From contig CAYXPR010000007.1 of the NCBI GenBank assembly GCA_964467255.1, positions 1-64,000 on the forward strand: a stretch of 64,000 nt of DNA, read 5' to 3'. Under the pieces are notes generated by a model. It had not been told where the DNA came from, made no database searches, and was given only the letters and a program-made list of their open reading frames with translations. Position 1 is the first letter of the stretch. Each line of letters begins with the position of its first letter. Source of the stretch: CAYXPR01 sp964467255. GTDB lineage: Bacteria > Pseudomonadota > Alphaproteobacteria > Rickettsiales > RGZB01. Both the position numbers and the translations under genes were made by a program. Positions 44,510 through 53,646 of the stretch are shown here, one piece after another.

Positions 44510-46696
44510 GTGAAACAGGTAGTTCCTCCCCCAAGCCTTAAGGCTTTTTTATGCGCAAGCACAGTGTTGCTGGGCGCATTTTTTATTGCCCCCACCGCCG
44601 CCAATGCCGCGCTAAATAAGAGCGTCGCCCTTTCAGAACAGCCTGTAACCATTGAGGCAGATGCGCTTTCATACAACCCCGAACACCAACTGGTTATGGC
44701 CATCGGCAATGTGGAAATTGTGCAGCAAGGCCGCGTGCTGATTGCCGAAGAACTGGCCTATGACCAAATCACCGGTATGGTGCTGGCCAGAGGCGATGTG
44801 AGCCTGATGGAGCCGGACGGCAATGTGTATTTTGCCGACGAAGTGGAACTAAAGGATGATATGAAAAAAGGCATCATTCAGCACTTCAATGCGCGTATGA
44901 AGGATGGCTCGCTGCTTGCCTCAAACAGCGCCGAGCGCTTCAACAAAGACATTATGCAACTACGCGATGCGGTCTATAGCCCCTGCAAAATTTGCAGCAA
45001 CGGCAAACCCAAAACACCAACCTGGCAGCTGAAAGCCGATGAAGTAACGCTAAACGATGAAAAAGAACGCGTCTATTACAAAAATGCCACGATGGAATAT
45101 TACGGCGTGCCGATTTTATACACCCCTTACCTTTCGCATGCCGCACCAGGCGCTGACCGCAAAAGCGGATTTTTGATGCCGAGCTATAGCAGTATCAGCA
45201 CGCTGGGCGTTACTGCCAAGGTGCCGTACTACTGGAGCATCGAGCCAAACATGGATGCCACCATTACCCCGTTCCTGACCAGTAATGAAGGACCGGTGAT
45301 GATTGGCGAATTCCGCCACCTGACCGACCAAGGCCAGTATGAACTGACGGGCAGTATCACCAACCCCAAACAGCGTGATGAATTGGGCTTCCGCACTACC
45401 GGACGCGACTTGCGCGGGCATGTTGAAGGTAAGGGTGAGTTCGCCATAAAAGATGATTGGGTATGGGGCTTTAATGGCAAACGCTCAACCGATGATACTT
45501 ACTTGCAGCGTTATAAATTCGGTAATGAAGATTTGCTGACATCACGCGCCTATGTGAATCGCCTGACCGGACGCAACTACATCACCGCTGATGGCCTGAC
45601 CTTCCAAGGGCTAAATGCGGAAGACGACCCAGACACGACTCCGCTGGTACTACCGATTGTTGCCACCCACCATGAAACCGAAGCTGGTTGGCGTGGCTCG
45701 CGCTTTATGCTGGATTCCAACCTTATGGCTTTGAGCCGTGGCGAAGGTATTGAAAGCCGCCGCGTGTCGTTCAAAGGCGGTTGGAAGTTGCCCTACGTGA
45801 CCGATAACGGCCACTCGTTTGAGGTACGCACCAGCCTGCGAGCCGATGGGTATCATGTAAGTGATGTGCCCGACCCGCTTTCGCTCACCGACGAACAAAA
45901 CGGCACCGCTGGCCGCGTAATTCCCGAAACGCAGGTGGAATGGAGCCTGCCGCTTGTTAAATACAGCGAAGCATCGCATGTGTTCGTTGAACCTGTAGCA
46001 AACATTATTCTAAGCCCTTATGGTGGCAACCCAAATAAAATCCCTAACGAGGACAGCCAAGACGTCGAGCTTTCTGACGTGAACCTGTTCAGCGGCAACC
46101 ACTTCACCGGCCTCGACAGGGTGGAAGGTGGCCCACGTGCAAATTACGGGATGCGCGGCGGTGTGTATGGCACCAATGGCAGCCGCATGAACTTTCTACT
46201 CGGGCAGAGCTATCGCCTGAAGGAAGACGAACAGTTCCGCGAAGAATCCGGACTTAAAGAGAATTTTTCTGACTATGTGGGCCGCGTAAGTGTAAATAAC
46301 GGCCAGAACCTTGAGCTTTCTTACCGCTTCCGCTTAGACATGGAAGACTTCGACCCCCACCGCAATGAAATTGAAGCCGCGCTGGATTTCAGCCCCCTAA
46401 GGCTAACAGGTGCTTATGTATTGTTAAGTGAAGATATCGCCGCACGGCCTGAGCTGGACCGCGAGGAAATTGCCTCGTCCATTGCCTATGACCTCTCGCA
46501 GGAATGGACGGTCAACGGCTATGCCCGCCGCGACCTTTCGGATGATGGCGGCTTGATTTCCGCCGGTTCCGGCCTTGTGTTCCACAATGAATGTCTTACC
46601 GTTAGTGGCCAATTCGGCAGGGAATTCATCCGCGACCGCGATATTGAACCCTCAACCTTCTTCATGCTGGAAATTGGCTTTAAAAACTTGAACTAG
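44510..46696 (+). CDS. lptD: LPS assembly outer membrane protein LptD
   Basis: Places LPS in the outer leaflet. The 728-residue protein has a signal peptide (about residues 1-33, ANA cleavage). It then has an OstA-like periplasmic domain (about 42-160: TIEADALSYNPEHQLVMAIGNVEI), a Cys pair CKIC at about 160 with TWQLKADEVTLND, and a long beta-barrel domain. GTG is the start, with no better one upstream. Neighbours lptG and surA fit the folding and export pathway. The predicted LptE lipoprotein partner is not here. Confidence 0.93.
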   Translation: MKQVVPPPSLKAFLCASTVLLGAFFIAPTAANAALNKSVALSEQPVTIEADALSYNPEHQLVMAIGNVEIVQQGRVLIAEELAYDQITGMVLARGDVSLMEPDGNVYFADEVELKDDMKKGIIQHFNARMKDGSLLASNSAERFNKDIMQLRDAVYSPCKICSNGKPKTPTWQLKADEVTLNDEKERVYYKNATMEYYGVPILYTPYLSHAAPGADRKSGFLMPSYSSISTLGVTAKVPYYWSIEPNMDATITPFLTSNEGPVMIGEFRHLTDQGQYELTGSITNPKQRDELGFRTTGRDLRGHVEGKGEFAIKDDWVWGFNGKRSTDDTYLQRYKFGNEDLLTSRAYVNRLTGRNYITADGLTFQGLNAEDDPDTTPLVLPIVATHHETEAGWRGSRFMLDSNLMALSRGEGIESRRVSFKGGWKLPYVTDNGHSFEVRTSLRADGYHVSDVPDPLSLTDEQNGTAGRVIPETQVEWSLPLVKYSEASHVFVEPVANIILSPYGGNPNKIPNEDSQDVELSDVNLFSGNHFTGLDRVEGGPRANYGMRGGVYGTNGSRMNFLLGQSYRLKEDEQFREESGLKENFSDYVGRVSVNNGQNLELSYRFRLDMEDFDPHRNEIEAALDFSPLRLTGAYVLLSEDIAARPELDREEIASSIAYDLSQEWTVNGYARRDLSDDGGLISAGSGLVFHNECLTVSGQFGREFIRDRDIEPSTFFMLEIGFKNLN

Positions 46697-46746
46697 CGCC
46701 ATAAAGTGGTGTAATACTGGCAGTGTTCAGTAGTTTACGATGGCGC

Positions 46747-47709
46747 ATGATTAAAAAGATTTTCCTCCTGTTTACTCTTATGATTTTACTGCCCTGCCTC
46801 ACGCAGGCAGCGCCGGTGAATTTTGATATCGTCGCACTGGTGAATGATGACGTAATTACACGCCATGAACTCAACAACCGCATGAAGATTGCCTTTCACG
46901 CCACCAAGCTGCCTGATACAGCTGAAACGCGCGCTAAGCTAACACCCCAACTGCTTCAGATTATGATTGATGAGCGCTTACAGCGCCAAGAAGCCAAAAA
47001 ACTCGAAATTAAAATGACTGAAACCGAAGCCGCTCGCGCACGGTCGGAACTGGAAAAGCAAAACAATGTGCCTGCCGGAAAGCTCGATGATTACATCGCC
47101 AAGCAGGGCCTCGACAAAGACGCAATTTTAGCGCAGGTCGAGTCGCAGATTCTATGGACGAAAGTTATCTACAAAAAAGTCCGCCCGCAAATCAAACTCT
47201 CTGACCAAGAAGTGAAAGACGCGGTAGAAAAGGCAAAAGTGCAAATTGCCCAAGGCGTGACCGAAATGGAACTGGCTGAAATTGTGCTGCCTGTAGCGAG
47301 TAAAGAAGAAGAACAGAACGTGCAGCAGCTGGCCGCAAAGTTGTTTGAAGAATTGAGCAACGGCGCCGACTTTGCCTCGGTCGCAAAAGAATTTTCAACC
47401 AGCAGCACATCTGACACCAAGGGGGTTATCGGCTGGCTGGCGCTGGAAGACTTAGAGCCCACGCTGCGCCAAGCGCTCGACGGGCTTGAGGTGGGCAAAA
47501 TCACCCTGCCCGTGCGATCACCCCGCGGCTACCTGATTTTGAAAGTACTGAATAAAAAAGAAAAAGCTAGCAGCACCGAAAGCCATGCCCAAACCAACCC
47601 AGACGAAGGCCGTATTCGCGATTTCCTAACCTTACGTAAAATGGAGCTTGAAGCGCGCCGCTACATTGCAAGCCTGCGCGACAAAGCCTATATCGAAAAG
47701 CGTCTATGA
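46747..47709 (+). CDS. surA: Periplasmic chaperone and peptidyl-prolyl isomerase SurA
   Basis: Helps outer-membrane proteins, including LptD, to fold in the periplasm. The 320-residue protein has a signal peptide (about 1-20, cleavage after TQA). The SurA N-domain carries IVALVNDDVITRHELNNRM, and a single parvulin domain (about residues 170-265, with the FASVAKEFST and GWLALEDLEPTLRQAL motifs) follows. Only one PPIase domain is present against two in Escherichia coli, as usual in Alphaproteobacteria. The ATG at 46747 is preferred over an upstream GTG at 46723. Ends in ATGA overlap with rsmA; pdxA, often between them, is missing. Confidence 0.92.
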   Translation: MIKKIFLLFTLMILLPCLTQAAPVNFDIVALVNDDVITRHELNNRMKIAFHATKLPDTAETRAKLTPQLLQIMIDERLQRQEAKKLEIKMTETEAARARSELEKQNNVPAGKLDDYIAKQGLDKDAILAQVESQILWTKVIYKKVRPQIKLSDQEVKDAVEKAKVQIAQGVTEMELAEIVLPVASKEEEQNVQQLAAKLFEELSNGADFASVAKEFSTSSTSDTKGVIGWLALEDLEPTLRQALDGLEVGKITLPVRSPRGYLILKVLNKKEKASSTESHAQTNPDEGRIRDFLTLRKMELEARRYIASLRDKAYIEKRL

Positions 47710-48563
47710 GCTCCACTACGGCGAATCCTTCGGATGACCCCGTATTAGCCTTGCCGCCCTTGCGGGAGGTGATTGATACACACGGCCTGTTCACCCGCAA
47801 AGCACTCGGCCAGCACTTTCTGCTCGACCTGAACTTAACACGCCGCATCGCCCGTGCTGCCGGAACCTTAAAAGGATATTCCGTGATTGAAGTGGGTCCC
47901 GGCCCCGGCGGCCTGACCCGCGCACTGCTGATTGAAGGTGCCGACACCCTCACCGCCATTGAAAAAGACCCGCGCTGCATGGAGGCGCTTGCACCGTTGG
48001 TAGACGCCTCAAACGGGCGGTTTACGTTATTGGAGGCGGACGCGCTGAAAATGGATATCACCACGCTTGCCAAAGGCAGACCAATCAAAATCGTCGCAAA
48101 CCTACCGTATAACGTGGGCACGCCGATGCTGATTAACTGGCTGGAGCACGGCACGGCGATTGAACGCATGACACTGATGTTCCAAAAAGAAGTGGTAGAC
48201 CGTATTGCCGCCGTGCCCGATACAGGCGATTACGGCCGCCTCGCCGTGATGTGCCAATGGCTGTGTGATGTGCGCAAGGAATTTGACGTAAGCGCGCAGG
48301 CCTTTTTCCCGCCGCCGAAAGTCACTTCCGCCGTGGTTTCGCTAACCCCTAAAAAATCCGGTGTGGATTATGCATTGTTCCCCGCGATGGAGCATGTATG
48401 CATGAAGCTGTTCGGCCAGCGCCGCAAGATGCTGCGCAGCAGCCTAAAACAGGTGACAAGCAATCCGGAAGCAGTGTTGAAACAATGCGGAATCGACGGC
48501 ACATTACGGCCAGAAAACCTGACCGTGAATCAGTTCGTAGACATTGCGCGGCTATGCGCATGA
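47706..48563 (+). CDS. rsmA: 16S rRNA dimethyladenosine transferase RsmA (KsgA)
   Basis: Dimethylates two adjacent adenines in helix 45 of 16S rRNA during late 30S assembly. The 285-residue protein has the KALGQHFLLDLNLTRRIA entry motif, the SAM-binding EVGPGPGGLTRALL and the catalytic NLPYNVGTPM. The C-terminal helical domain follows. The 3' end overlaps the convergent O-antigen ligase gene by 34 bases. Confidence 0.96.
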   Translation: MSSTTANPSDDPVLALPPLREVIDTHGLFTRKALGQHFLLDLNLTRRIARAAGTLKGYSVIEVGPGPGGLTRALLIEGADTLTAIEKDPRCMEALAPLVDASNGRFTLLEADALKMDITTLAKGRPIKIVANLPYNVGTPMLINWLEHGTAIERMTLMFQKEVVDRIAAVPDTGDYGRLAVMCQWLCDVRKEFDVSAQAFFPPPKVTSAVVSLTPKKSGVDYALFPAMEHVCMKLFGQRRKMLRSSLKQVTSNPEAVLKQCGIDGTLRPENLTVNQFVDIARLCA

Positions 48564-49801
48564 GCATCAATGCTCGCGGTGCTGCGGGCTAATATCCAGC
48601 ATAGTAAGCCGGACGCTACCCACCAATATTGCCAGACGCCATACGACAGATAGCCGATAATGATGTAGCAACTAAGCGCTGCCATGCCGGAGGATTTTTC
48701 TGCCGGCTTCAGATGACTACCATTGATAGCGTAAACACCATACCCTAGCGTAGCAATGAAGAGCGCCAAGCCAATATAACCAAGCTCAAGCCAAATTTGT
48801 AGCACCTGATTGTGCGGATGCACGGGCAACAGTTTACGGTCATCCGTTTTTCCGGCCTCAGTGAATTGAATGAGTACATCGCCACCCGGGATATTGCGTG
48901 AGCTATTAAAGCCCCAACCTGCAAAAGGCTTCTCCTGCGCCCGCTCAAGCGCAAAGTTCCAGATATACAAACGGTGTTCTGCCGAAGGCGGTACCTGCGC
49001 CAGCTTTACTGCAAATTTATCGGAGTTAAGCTGCCCCATTAAATAAGGCGTGGCCAGCACACACATCACGATGCCCGCCCCCACCAAGAGCGTGAGGCGC
49101 CCACGGAAAACCCAATTGAATAAAAACACGACCGTCGAGGCAGCAAAGGCGAGCGTGGCAGAAAGACTTTCAAGCTGCACAAGTAGCGAGCCTGTGCCAA
49201 CCCAGAGCAGCAAATTCATCTGCACCGCTTTGCGTATTGGCATGCGGTGGCGATGCAGGAGCACACGGTGTAGCGCCATCGCAAAAGGCCAATAGAGCAG
49301 CACGGCAAAGGTCAGGCCGCGATTCATCACGCTTGGGTCATACGCTGCACTTTTCCCACCAATCAGATTTTTGAGCGCGGTAATAACCCAACCTTGCGTC
49401 ATCACCTCAAACACCACCATCAAAAGTGCAACCAGCATGCCAAAGCACAGGCGCTTATCGATGGCGTATTTCTGCTCTTCATTCATGCGGCTTACGCCTT
49501 TGAGCAGAGCAAAGCCCAGCACAATAAGCAGCACCAGCCGCACCCATGCGCCCAGCGCGTTTTCCACGTCAGACGCCCAGAAGGATGAAATCAATGCCCA
49601 GCTGAAAAACAAGGCAAAGGCAATGATAAAGCCATTGGCAAAGGGGGAGTTATTTTTTTGAGTGAGGCATACAGGAATAACCGGCACGGCCATGAGCAGA
49701 AACACTGGCACCACACCAAGGCCGGAAACCATCGCCACCGGCGGCAATAACGTAATCAGTAGAAGCATTAGCCTGAACACCCACGAATGCATGGAGATCA
49801 T
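48530..49801 (-). CDS. O-antigen ligase (WaaL/Wzy_C family)
   Basis: A 423-residue membrane protein with about ten hydrophobic segments. A large periplasmic loop near residues 255-340 contains GWGFNSSRNIPGG and VHPHNQVLQIWLELG, whose HPHN is the conserved catalytic element of O-antigen ligases and polymerases. It probably joins O-polysaccharide from undecaprenyl diphosphate to the lipid A core; a polymerase role (Wzy) cannot be excluded from sequence. AAGGGGAAG precedes the ATG. It follows gmk by 12 bases on the minus strand. Confidence 0.87.
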   Translation of the reverse strand: MISMHSWVFRLMLLLITLLPPVAMVSGLGVVPVFLLMAVPVIPVCLTQKNNSPFANGFIIAFALFFSWALISSFWASDVENALGAWVRLVLLIVLGFALLKGVSRMNEEQKYAIDKRLCFGMLVALLMVVFEVMTQGWVITALKNLIGGKSAAYDPSVMNRGLTFAVLLYWPFAMALHRVLLHRHRMPIRKAVQMNLLLWVGTGSLLVQLESLSATLAFAASTVVFLFNWVFRGRLTLLVGAGIVMCVLATPYLMGQLNSDKFAVKLAQVPPSAEHRLYIWNFALERAQEKPFAGWGFNSSRNIPGGDVLIQFTEAGKTDDRKLLPVHPHNQVLQIWLELGYIGLALFIATLGYGVYAINGSHLKPAEKSSGMAALSCYIIIGYLSYGVWQYWWVASGLLCWILARSTASIDAHAHSRAMSTN

Positions 49802-49813
49802 GACTGCTTCCCC

Positions 49814-50458
<645 letters not shown>

Positions 50459-50537
50459 GCCTACCTTTATTGCTTTCTTAATCAGTAGAATGTTTTAGTA
50501 TAGGCCTCTAAATTAGCAAAGTTTTTCATAAGGATAT

Positions 50538-51338
50538 ATGGGAAAATTCGAAAACCCCACCTGCATCCTGATAACCGGTGCCAGCAGTGGACTGGGCGCC
50601 GCACTTGCCCTTGCTTACGCCGCGCCCGGCGTGCGGCTTTTGCTCACTGCCCGAAACCTTGAGCGGCTAAAGAGCGTGGCCGAAAACTGCCGCGCCAAAG
50701 GTGCAGAAGTGGAAACCGATGTGCTGGATGTGACCGACGCTGAAAGCATGAGCCGTTGGATTTTAGAAGAAGACAAAGACCGCCCGATTGATTTGGTGAT
50801 TGCCAACGCCGGTATTTCTGCTGGAACAGGCGGCAATGGCATGTTCGATGGCGAAACCGCCGAACAGTCGCGCCGCATTTTTGAAGCCAACATGATGGGC
50901 GTGCTAAACACCATTCACCCCGTGTTGCCACTAATGGCAGCACGGCAGCACGGGCAAATTGCTATCATCAGTTCACTCGCAAGCTTTCGCGGTATTCCCG
51001 GTGCGCCGTCTTACTCCGGTAGCAAAGCCGCAGTAAAAACCTATGGCGAGGCCCTGCGCGGCGCGATGAAAAAAAACGGCGTGGGCGTGACGGCAATATG
51101 CCCCGGATACATCCGCACACCGATGACGGATGTAAATGATTTTTATATGCCGCAAATAATGACCGCCGAAAAAGCCGCAGATATTATTAAACAGCGCTTA
51201 AAAAAGAACCCTGCCCTGCTCGCTTTCCCAAACCCGTTTGCTATGGTGGTACGGCTGATTGGCGCGCTGCCGTGCTGGCTGACCGACCCGCTTTTCTCAA
51301 AGCTACCGCAAAAAAACGCTAGTCCACTTAAGGAGTGA
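50538..51338 (+). CDS. Short-chain dehydrogenase/reductase
   Basis: A 266-residue classical SDR. The nucleotide-binding GASSGLG is at residues 14-20, NAG at about 90, catalytic Ser in IISSLASF, and Tyr159-x-x-x-Lys163. The segment GVGVTAICPGYIRTPMTD follows. The C-terminal LLAFPNPFAMVVRLIGALPCWL suggests a membrane-associated tail. The substrate is unknown. It is followed after three bases by a DUF1294 gene. Confidence 0.88.
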   Translation: MGKFENPTCILITGASSGLGAALALAYAAPGVRLLLTARNLERLKSVAENCRAKGAEVETDVLDVTDAESMSRWILEEDKDRPIDLVIANAGISAGTGGNGMFDGETAEQSRRIFEANMMGVLNTIHPVLPLMAARQHGQIAIISSLASFRGIPGAPSYSGSKAAVKTYGEALRGAMKKNGVGVTAICPGYIRTPMTDVNDFYMPQIMTAEKAADIIKQRLKKNPALLAFPNPFAMVVRLIGALPCWLTDPLFSKLPQKNASPLKE

Positions 51339-51341
51339 TGT

Positions 51342-51638
51342 ATGGAATCTCTACCACTGACACCGACAAATATTGCTATCTACCTCGCCATCATCAATGT
51401 GCTGACGTTCCTACTCTACTGGAAAGATAAAAGCGCAGCGAGGAATGGCGGCTGGCGCGTGCCTGAGGCAAGCCTGCTATTATTTGCACTGCTCGGCGGC
51501 TCACCCGCTGCATGGTTTGCGCAAAAGAAGCTGCGCCACAAAACCAAAAAGGGCAGCTTCCGCTCCCAGTTCTGGCTGGTGGTGATGATTCAGGTGGGTT
51601 TGTTAGTGGCTTACCTAACAGGCAATTTGCCGTTTTAA
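51342..51638 (+). CDS. DUF1294 small membrane protein
   Basis: A 98-residue protein with three hydrophobic segments and the DUF1294 pattern YWKDKSAARNGGWRVPE then LLLFALLGGSPAAWFAQKKLRHKTKKGSF. AAGGAG lies six bases before the ATG. The role is unknown. The final four bases overlap leuD on the other strand. Confidence 0.9.
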   Translation: MESLPLTPTNIAIYLAIINVLTFLLYWKDKSAARNGGWRVPEASLLLFALLGGSPAAWFAQKKLRHKTKKGSFRSQFWLVVMIQVGLLVAYLTGNLPF

Positions 51639-52246
51639 GAAGCGAACAGCCACGGCGTTTGTTTGCGGTGTGCGCCTTCGTAGCTATCAATCTTCGCCTT
51701 ATGCTCCAGCGTAAGGCCGATATCATCCAGCCCATTCAGCAGGCAATGCTTGCGGAACGCATCCACATCAAAGCTGTAAGTCTTGTGATTGCCGGCAACG
51801 ATTTGCTGCTTTTCTAAATCCACCGTCAGCGTGTGCTGACCGCTCTGCGCGTGCGCAATCAATTCCTGTACCTGCGCTTTTGGTAGCACAATCGGCAGGA
51901 TGCCGTTTTTAAAACAGTTATTAAAAAAGATGTCCGCAAAGCTTGGTGCAATCACGCAGCAAATGCCAAAATCTGCCAGCGCCCACGGCGCATGCTCGCG
52001 GCTGGAACCGCAGCCAAAATTATCGTCGGCCACTAAAATCTGCGCCTTGCGGTAATCTGGTTTATTCAACACGAAATCAGCAATCTCTTTGCCTTCCGGC
52101 GTGAAACGCATTTCATCAAACAGATGTTTACCCAAACCCGTGCGCTTGATGGTTTTTAAAAACTGTTTCGGGATAATCATATCCGTATCGATGTTAATGA
52201 GCGGAAGCGCCGCCACCACACCTTTAAGCACTGTGAATTTCTGCAT
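51635..52246 (-). CDS. leuD: 3-isopropylmalate dehydratase small subunit
   Basis: Small subunit of isopropylmalate isomerase in leucine synthesis. The 203-residue protein has INIDTDMIIPKQFLKTI and DDNFGCGSSREHAPWAL, the swivelling-domain signature. leuC is on the same strand 1.4 kb upstream, with the acetyltransferase and a DUF4190-like gene between, so the pair is split by two inserted genes. Confidence 0.96.
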   Translation of the reverse strand: MQKFTVLKGVVAALPLINIDTDMIIPKQFLKTIKRTGLGKHLFDEMRFTPEGKEIADFVLNKPDYRKAQILVADDNFGCGSSREHAPWALADFGICCVIAPSFADIFFNNCFKNGILPIVLPKAQVQELIAHAQSGQHTLTVDLEKQQIVAGNHKTYSFDVDAFRKHCLLNGLDDIGLTLEHKAKIDSYEGAHRKQTPWLFAS

Positions 52247-52257
52247 TGGTTACTCCG

Positions 52258-52863
52258 TTATTTGCATTCAAAAATTTTTTCAATATCGGGGCTTGAAAGC
52301 ACCGCCACGTTGCGGCGGATTTTTGCTTCGTCCCAGTTCCACCATTTCAGCGCCAACAGGCGCTCAATCGTTTTTTCATCAAACCGCTTCTTTACCGAGC
52401 GGGCGGGGTTTCCCACCGCAATGCCGTAAGGCGGCACATCTTTTGCCACTACGGCAAAAGCCCCTACCACCGCACCATCGCCAATCGTGACGCCGGAAAG
52501 GATTTTTGCGCCCGTGCCAATCCACACATCATTCCCGATGATGATGTCACCTTTGGAAACAGGCGTTTTGCCTTTTGCATTCGGCCAATCCGTCGGCAAC
52601 GCCGCAAACGGGTAGGTCGTTACAAAATCAGGGCGGTGATTGCCGCCCACAAAAAGTTCCACCTCAGGTGCGATAGAACAAAATTTGCCAATCACAACCT
52701 TTTTTCCATCGTGCAGCCAACGTATGGTTGGCTTGCCATAGGTGTAGTCACCCACCTCAATATCGGGGCGGGTAAAGTGCCGTTTGGTAAAATGAAAATT
52801 CGGCACATCCTTGGAGTCAGATGCCATCACCTGACCCGCATTATTGGCAACTGGTGTTTTCAT
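52258..52863 (-). CDS. Xenobiotic acetyltransferase (CatB/Vat-type hexapeptide)
   Basis: A 201-residue left-handed beta-helix protein. It has GKFCSIAPEVELFVGGNHR (active-site His loop), TTYPF, GNDVWIGTGAKILSGVTIGDGAVVGAFAVVAKDV and PYGIAVGNPAR. This is the XAT pattern of chloramphenicol and streptogramin acetyltransferases, but most genomic members act on unknown acceptors, often sugars. Resistance should not be assumed. It is 11 bases from leuD, perhaps a gene inserted in the leuC-leuD operon. Confidence 0.88.
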   Translation of the reverse strand: MKTPVANNAGQVMASDSKDVPNFHFTKRHFTRPDIEVGDYTYGKPTIRWLHDGKKVVIGKFCSIAPEVELFVGGNHRPDFVTTYPFAALPTDWPNAKGKTPVSKGDIIIGNDVWIGTGAKILSGVTIGDGAVVGAFAVVAKDVPPYGIAVGNPARSVKKRFDEKTIERLLALKWWNWDEAKIRRNVAVLSSPDIEKIFECK

Positions 52864-52891
52864 AAAACCTTAGTGCAAACCTTCTCTTACC

Positions 52892-53569
52892 TTACTGCGC
52901 AGCAGCTGGTTCCGCAGTTGGCTGTACGGCAGGCTGTTCAGGCACAGGTGCCGGTTCAGCAGCAGGTGCCGTTACGGCAGGCGCAGCAGGTACTGCCTCA
53001 CCCTGCGGCGGAACGGCCGCAGCATCAGGCATTGCTTGTGGCGCAGCCGGAGCAGCTGCTGGCGCTTCAGCGGGAGCAACCGCGGCAGGCTGTGCTGCCG
53101 GAGCTGCTGCTGGTGCAGCAGGTGCTTCTGAAGGGACAGCAAGCGGCATTGGTTCTGCCGGAGCAGCAAGCGGCACCTGAGGTACCGAAGGATTGCCTTC
53201 GTCATTCTTCACAACCGGTGCTTCACCGGGAATCTGAACACCAGAAGCAGGTGTTGTATCTTTTTTCTGGCACATGTCAGAGGCAGGGTTCACTGTGCAG
53301 ATAACGAGCGCCCATAAAATAGGGCTGGTCGCCATACCAACGCCAGAAAGTGCCGTGCCGATTACGCCAGTAATAAATTGTTTTTTAATGAGCGAAAAAA
53401 CACCCAGCACTAAACCAAGAACAGAAATCACTCCCAAAAGAGGGACCATGCTCAGGCCACCAAATACAATACTGAGAATACCAAGAACCGGCGTCGAGCG
53501 GCTCATCTGGTTAATAGTAATGTTTTGTGGAGGCAGATTTGCGTTATTCGGCGGCAGTGGCTCGTTCAT
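52892..53569 (-). CDS. DUF4190-like membrane protein with Pro/Ala-rich tail
   Basis: A 225-residue protein. Residues about 28-95 hold two or three hydrophobic segments with the repeated GxLSIVFGG pattern of DUF4190. CTVNPASDMCQ then carries a Cys pair at the outer face. The C-terminal half is almost wholly Pro, Ala, Glu and Gln and is low complexity. Role unknown. It lies between leuC and the acetyltransferase gene on the same strand. Confidence 0.75.
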   Translation of the reverse strand: MNEPLPPNNANLPPQNITINQMSRSTPVLGILSIVFGGLSMVPLLGVISVLGLVLGVFSLIKKQFITGVIGTALSGVGMATSPILWALVICTVNPASDMCQKKDTTPASGVQIPGEAPVVKNDEGNPSVPQVPLAAPAEPMPLAVPSEAPAAPAAAPAAQPAAVAPAEAPAAAPAAPQAMPDAAAVPPQGEAVPAAPAVTAPAAEPAPVPEQPAVQPTAEPAAAQ

Positions 53570-53646
53570 AAGTTGACCTTTAATAAAGCGTTGGACCGCT
53601 CATTAAACTATACCTCGAAAGCACAAAGTGCAACGAAATCATGCGC

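Noticed and set aside
48562..48575. Hairpin GAGCAT-CA-ATGCTC as an rsmA terminator
   Set aside because: Short stem, two-base loop and no T run; it spans the rsmA stop inside the overlapping ligase gene.
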